7,576 nucleotides of DNA, from the NCBI GenBank assembly GCA_039933315.1, contig JBDTOI010000193.1, forward strand, positions 1-7,576, read 5' to 3'. Numbering within the stretch: the stretch's first letter is position 1; every line of letters starts with the position of its first letter. This document shows positions 4,864 through 7,576 of this stretch, piece after piece. The DNA comes from DASXRU01 sp039933315. Lineage in GTDB: Bacteria; Acidobacteriota; Blastocatellia; Pyrinomonadales; Pyrinomonadaceae. Below the pieces are notes generated by a model. The model was not told the origin of the DNA. It did not search any database and saw only the letters and a program-made list of their open reading frames with translations. The position numbers and the translations under genes are program-made.

Positions 4864-6579
4864 ATGACTGCCCTGCCCCAACAGGCCGAGAGCCTGGGTC
4901 CATATCAACCTTATTTCGAGGCCGCGTTGCAGCGCGCTGAAGCGGAAGGCTTTGTGCGGTGCATCTGGGCCAAGGACGCCGCGCTCTGGAAATCGACCGC
5001 CGAGCACCAGAAGATCATAAATAACTCGCTGGGGTGGCTGACGGTAGCGGAGTGGACAGCGCAGCGAGTTGATCAGATGCAGACCTTTGCGCGTGAAGTA
5101 CGCGAAGCTGGCTTCACACACTTAATGCTGCTGGGCATGGGCGGTTCCAGTCTCTGCCCCGAAGTCTTTCGCCGCACCTTCCACAGGCGGGATGGCTTTC
5201 CTGAGTTGCTGGTCCTCGATACTACCGATCCCTACACCATCGCTGACTATGAATCGCGCGTCGATCTGGCAAAGACCCTTTTCATAGTTTCCTCAAAGTC
5301 CGGCTCCACCATTGAACCGCTTTCTTTCTACAAGTACTTCTTCGAACGAGTGCGCTCGGTAAAGCACGATCAGGCAGGTGAGAACTTCCTCGCCATTACT
5401 GACCCCGGCACTTTGATGGAACGCATCGCGCGCGAAGCTGCGTTTCGCCAGATCTTTCTGAATCCGCCGGACATCGGCGGACGCTATTCCGCCCTTTCCT
5501 ACTTTGGCATGCTGCCGGCGACGCTAATGGGCCTCGACACGGCCGGGTTACTGCACAATGCGATCGGCGCCATGGAGGCTTCCGGGACTTCGATTCCATC
5601 TGAGGCGAATGCCGCGTTGCGTCTTGGCTGCGCCCTCGGCGCCCTGGCAAACGCGGGAAGTGACAAGCTGACGCTGGTCACGAGCCCGGACGTTTCTTCA
5701 CTGGGGTTGTGGATCGAACAATTGGTGGCCGAGAGCACAGGCAAAGAAGGGAAGGGCATCGTCCCGGTAGTGGGCGAACCCCTGGGACCTCCCGAAGCCT
5801 ATGGAACTGATCGGGTGTTTGTCGTGCTGTCTGCGGACCGTTTGGACGAGGAAACGGAATCCAGATTGCGATCGTTGGAAGGAAAGGGGCATCCGGTATT
5901 ACGCCGTAATTTGTCGGATGCATCAAACCTGTGTGCTGAGTTTTTCATTTGGGAGTTTGCCACGGCGGTGGCGGGTCGCCTGCTGGAAATCAATCCCTTC
6001 GATCAACCCAATGTGCAGGAGAGCAAAGACAATACAAATAGTCTGCTGGCTGAGTTCAAGAAAAACGGCAGCCTGCCCGATCAAGCGCTACTCGCGTCGG
6101 CAGATGGCTTGAAGGTCTACGGCGCAGCTGGCGGTGCAACTCCCGGAAGCACGACGGCTGACAAGCCGCCTCTGGACGTCATCAAGGATCATCTATCGCG
6201 CGTGAAACCGGACGACTATGTTGCCTTGCTCGCCTACATACAGGAAACGAACGCGCATGATGACCAATTGCAAGCGATCCGTATGCGTTTGCGCGACCGC
6301 TTTCAGGTGGCTACTACCACCGGATATGGCCCACGTTTTTTGCATTCGACCGGACAATTGCACAAGGGTGGTCCCGACAGTGGTGTTTTCATTCAAATAA
6401 CCTGCGAAGCGAATACGGATCTCGCTATCCCTGGCGAACCGTACACGTTTGGCATACTGCGACAGGCGCAGGCGCTGGGCGACTTTTCCTCACTGGCCAG
6501 CCGCGATCGTCGCGCCATCCGTGTTCACCTCGGTCGCGACGTCGATGCGGGACTGAAAAAGTTGCTGGCAAGCTTGTAG
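4864..6579 (+). CDS. pgi: Glucose-6-phosphate isomerase (Tal-Pgi sequence type, standalone)
   Basis: The enzyme interconverts glucose 6-phosphate and fructose 6-phosphate in the cytoplasm, linking glycolysis, gluconeogenesis and the pentose phosphate pathway. Visible motifs are GMGGSS (91-96), the sugar-phosphate loop SSKSGST (143-149), GGRYS (205-209), the catalytic-glutamate region LWIEQLVAESTGKEGKGI (282-299), FDQPNVQESK (379-388) and LHSTGQLHKGG (493-503) with the C-terminal catalytic lysine region. The wording of these blocks (for example LNPPDIGGRYSALSYFG and GYGPRFLHSTGQLHKGG) is that of the PGI half of bifunctional transaldolase/PGI proteins, not of classical E. coli-type PGI. Here it is a separate 571-residue protein and no transaldolase sequence precedes it. 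ATG 4864 is the first start after an in-frame TGA at 4852-4854. No strong ribosome binding site is visible. The TAG stop lies inside the left arm of a perfect inverted repeat. Confidence 0.95.
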   Translation: MTALPQQAESLGPYQPYFEAALQRAEAEGFVRCIWAKDAALWKSTAEHQKIINNSLGWLTVAEWTAQRVDQMQTFAREVREAGFTHLMLLGMGGSSLCPEVFRRTFHRRDGFPELLVLDTTDPYTIADYESRVDLAKTLFIVSSKSGSTIEPLSFYKYFFERVRSVKHDQAGENFLAITDPGTLMERIAREAAFRQIFLNPPDIGGRYSALSYFGMLPATLMGLDTAGLLHNAIGAMEASGTSIPSEANAALRLGCALGALANAGSDKLTLVTSPDVSSLGLWIEQLVAESTGKEGKGIVPVVGEPLGPPEAYGTDRVFVVLSADRLDEETESRLRSLEGKGHPVLRRNLSDASNLCAEFFIWEFATAVAGRLLEINPFDQPNVQESKDNTNSLLAEFKKNGSLPDQALLASADGLKVYGAAGGATPGSTTADKPPLDVIKDHLSRVKPDDYVALLAYIQETNAHDDQLQAIRMRLRDRFQVATTTGYGPRFLHSTGQLHKGGPDSGVFIQITCEANTDLAIPGEPYTFGILRQAQALGDFSSLASRDRRAIRVHLGRDVDAGLKKLLASL

Positions 6580-6662
6580 GGGCGGCACTCCGTGGCCGCC
6601 CCTCCCTGTCCGCAACCCGTTCACCGCCACAGAGGGGCGGCCACGGAGTGCCGCCCCTACAA
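6574..6662. repeat. Intergenic palindromic repeat, family D (perfect arms)
   Basis: Thirty-one-base arms at 6574-6604 and 6632-6662 are perfect inverted copies around a 27-base spacer. The left arm includes the last Leu codon bases and the whole TAG stop codon of pgi (6577-6579). Each arm carries GGGGCGG and CCGCCCC blocks, so it is partly self-complementary. Perfect arms suggest recent insertion or ongoing gene conversion. The family looks like widespread GTAGGGGCGG-type repeats seen in several phyla, but only one copy is present here. No T-run follows directly. Confidence 0.92.
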
Positions 6663-6756
6663 ATCCTGCCACGGTTTAAATCCACCCAGGCGATAGCCTG
6701 CGTATATTCCCCGAGTTCGCAAAAATCAACTTTCAAAAAGAAGGATGGGAATTACC

Positions 6757-7341
6757 GTGAAAAGACTATTCGTTATGCTGCTGCTCGCAGTGGCATCAAT
6801 CGCAATCGCAAACCAGAGTGCCAGCGCGCAGATGATGAGCAATGGCGCTATGAAGGACAACAACCCGATGGTCGGCGGGGCGCCGATGCTGAGGACAATG
6901 GACATCGTGGATAACGCCGTAAACTCGGCCGACCACACCACCCTGGTAGCTGCCGTAAAGGCTGCGGGCCTGGTTGAAACCCTGAAAAGCAAAGGACCAT
7001 TTACAGTTTTTGCCCCCACTAACGCGGCCTTCGATAAGCTGCCCGCGGGCACAGTCGAAACTCTGGTCAAGCCTGAAAACAAGGACACGCTGACAAAAGT
7101 TTTGACCTACCACGTGCTGGCCGGAAGATTTGATTCAAAGGCGATTGCCAAACGAATCAAGGCCGGTCGTGGTAAGGCCCAATTCAAGACCGTAAGCGGA
7201 GGTAGGTTGTGGGCATGGATGAGCGGTGACAAACTCATCTTGACAGACGAGAAGGGCGGCACTTCAACCGTTTCCATCGCAAACGTGTATCAATCGAACG
7301 GAGTGATCCACGTGGTCGATACCGTGCTGATGCCTAAATAA
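6757..7341 (+). CDS. Secreted fasciclin (FAS1) domain protein
   Basis: Numbered from GTG 6757 the protein has 194 residues. A signal peptide runs from MKRLFVMLLLAV to a cleavage site after A-S-A (22-24). A short Met/Asn-rich spacer follows, then one FAS1 domain from about residue 47 to the end. The H1 block TVFAPTNAAFDKLP (83-96), YHVLAGRF (118-125) and the H2 block NGVIHVVDTVLMP (181-193) are all present. FAS1 domains mediate cell adhesion and surface interactions, and single-domain secreted forms are common in environmental bacteria. An ATG at 6745 is in frame, but AAGAAGG (6738-6744) touches it with no spacing. The same site sits about 12 bases before GTG 6757, and that start gives a normal MK signal peptide, so it is preferred. 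The tandem stop TAATAA and a terminator follow, so this is a transcript end. Confidence 0.92.
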   Translation: MKRLFVMLLLAVASIAIANQSASAQMMSNGAMKDNNPMVGGAPMLRTMDIVDNAVNSADHTTLVAAVKAAGLVETLKSKGPFTVFAPTNAAFDKLPAGTVETLVKPENKDTLTKVLTYHVLAGRFDSKAIAKRIKAGRGKAQFKTVSGGRLWAWMSGDKLILTDEKGGTSTVSIANVYQSNGVIHVVDTVLMPK

Positions 7342-7368
7342 TAAACGCAGTAACAGCCGAGAAAACCA

Positions 7369-7404
7369 GGGCGCTTCCCGGAAGTTTCGGAAGCGCCCTT
7401 TTTT
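7369..7404 (+). terminator. Rho-independent terminator after the fasciclin gene
   Basis: GGGCGCTTCC (7369-7378) and GGAAGCGCCC (7389-7398) form a perfect 10-bp stem with a 10-base loop, followed directly by six T residues (7399-7404). It starts 27 bases after the stop codon. It is the only classical intrinsic terminator in the window. Confidence 0.95.
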
Positions 7405-7440
7405 ACAATTAAGGTGTTGTTGGTTGAGTTGAGGTTTCAC

Positions 7441-7568
7441 GCAAAGCATCCCAGCTCGTCTGCGACGAGCTGATACCTGAATGGAAACCAAACCACCTGG
7501 AATTGTTTATCCCAGGTGCTGTTTTCATCCGCCTATATACTCGTCGCAGGCCAGTGGGGATGCTTTGC
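7441..7568. ncRNA. Candidate structured RNA or palindromic element, unidentified
   Basis: GCAAAGCATCCC (7441-7452) and GGGATGCTTTGC (7557-7568) form a perfect 12-bp closing stem. Inside, 7458-7469 pairs with 7540-7551 (12 bp with one G-U), ATGGAAAC (7481-7488) with GTTTTCAT (7521-7528), and CACCTGG (7494-7500) with CCAGGTG (7512-7518). The result is one 128-base imperfect hairpin with near-symmetric internal loops. A competing local hairpin, CAGCTCGTC (7452-7460) with GACGAGCTG (7464-7472), uses the same bases. It lies after a terminator and holds no plausible gene. The strand is unknown. It could be a 6S-like RNA, a retron-type RNA, or another palindromic repeat; I cannot decide. Confidence 0.5.
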
Positions 7569-7576
7569 TTAAAACA

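Noticed and set aside
59..6662. CRISPR array
   Set aside because: The repeats belong to different families, are far apart and are palindromic with single copies between genes; there is no regular repeat-spacer pattern.

Overview
The window looks like a chromosomal segment of an Acidobacteriota-type bacterium. Blastocatellia or Pyrinomonadales relatives are my best guess, but this is inference. The basis is moderate-to-high GC, many secreted proteins of unknown function, a glucose-6-phosphate isomerase of the transaldolase-PGI sequence type, a remnant of a TPR protein, and several families of long palindromic intergenic repeats. All seven intact genes lie on the + strand.

Layout: (1) The 3' half of a class II tRNA, almost certainly tRNA-Ser, opens the window (1-52). 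(2) A palindromic repeat follows (59-132) and runs into the start of a small secreted protein gene (95-640). (3) A YggT-family membrane protein gene follows (658-1173). (4) A gene-poor stretch (1174-1759) holds a second repeat family, the C-terminal scrap of a TPR gene, a second copy of the first repeat, and the signal recognition particle RNA (ffs). (5) Next come a secreted protein of unknown function (1760-2578) and dnaX. (6) A third repeat family sits on the dnaX stop codon, followed by a small TM2-like membrane protein gene and pgi. (7) A fourth, perfect repeat sits on the pgi stop codon, followed by a secreted fasciclin-domain protein gene with a clear intrinsic terminator. (8) The last 130 bases hold an unexplained long imperfect hairpin that may be a structured RNA.

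The order tRNA-Ser, SRP RNA, dnaX recalls the serS/tRNA-Ser ... scr-dnaX arrangement of Firmicutes, here diluted by lineage-specific secreted protein genes. The genes otherwise do not form one pathway: they cover protein targeting (SRP RNA), replication (clamp loader), central carbon metabolism (PGI) and the cell surface.

The main oddities are: an in-frame amber codon at codon 10 of dnaX; intergenic palindromes that sit directly on stop codons or gene ends; a repeat that appears to supply the start codon, ribosome binding site and signal-peptide n-region of the first gene; and the terminal hairpin at 7441-7568, which can adopt two mutually exclusive folds.
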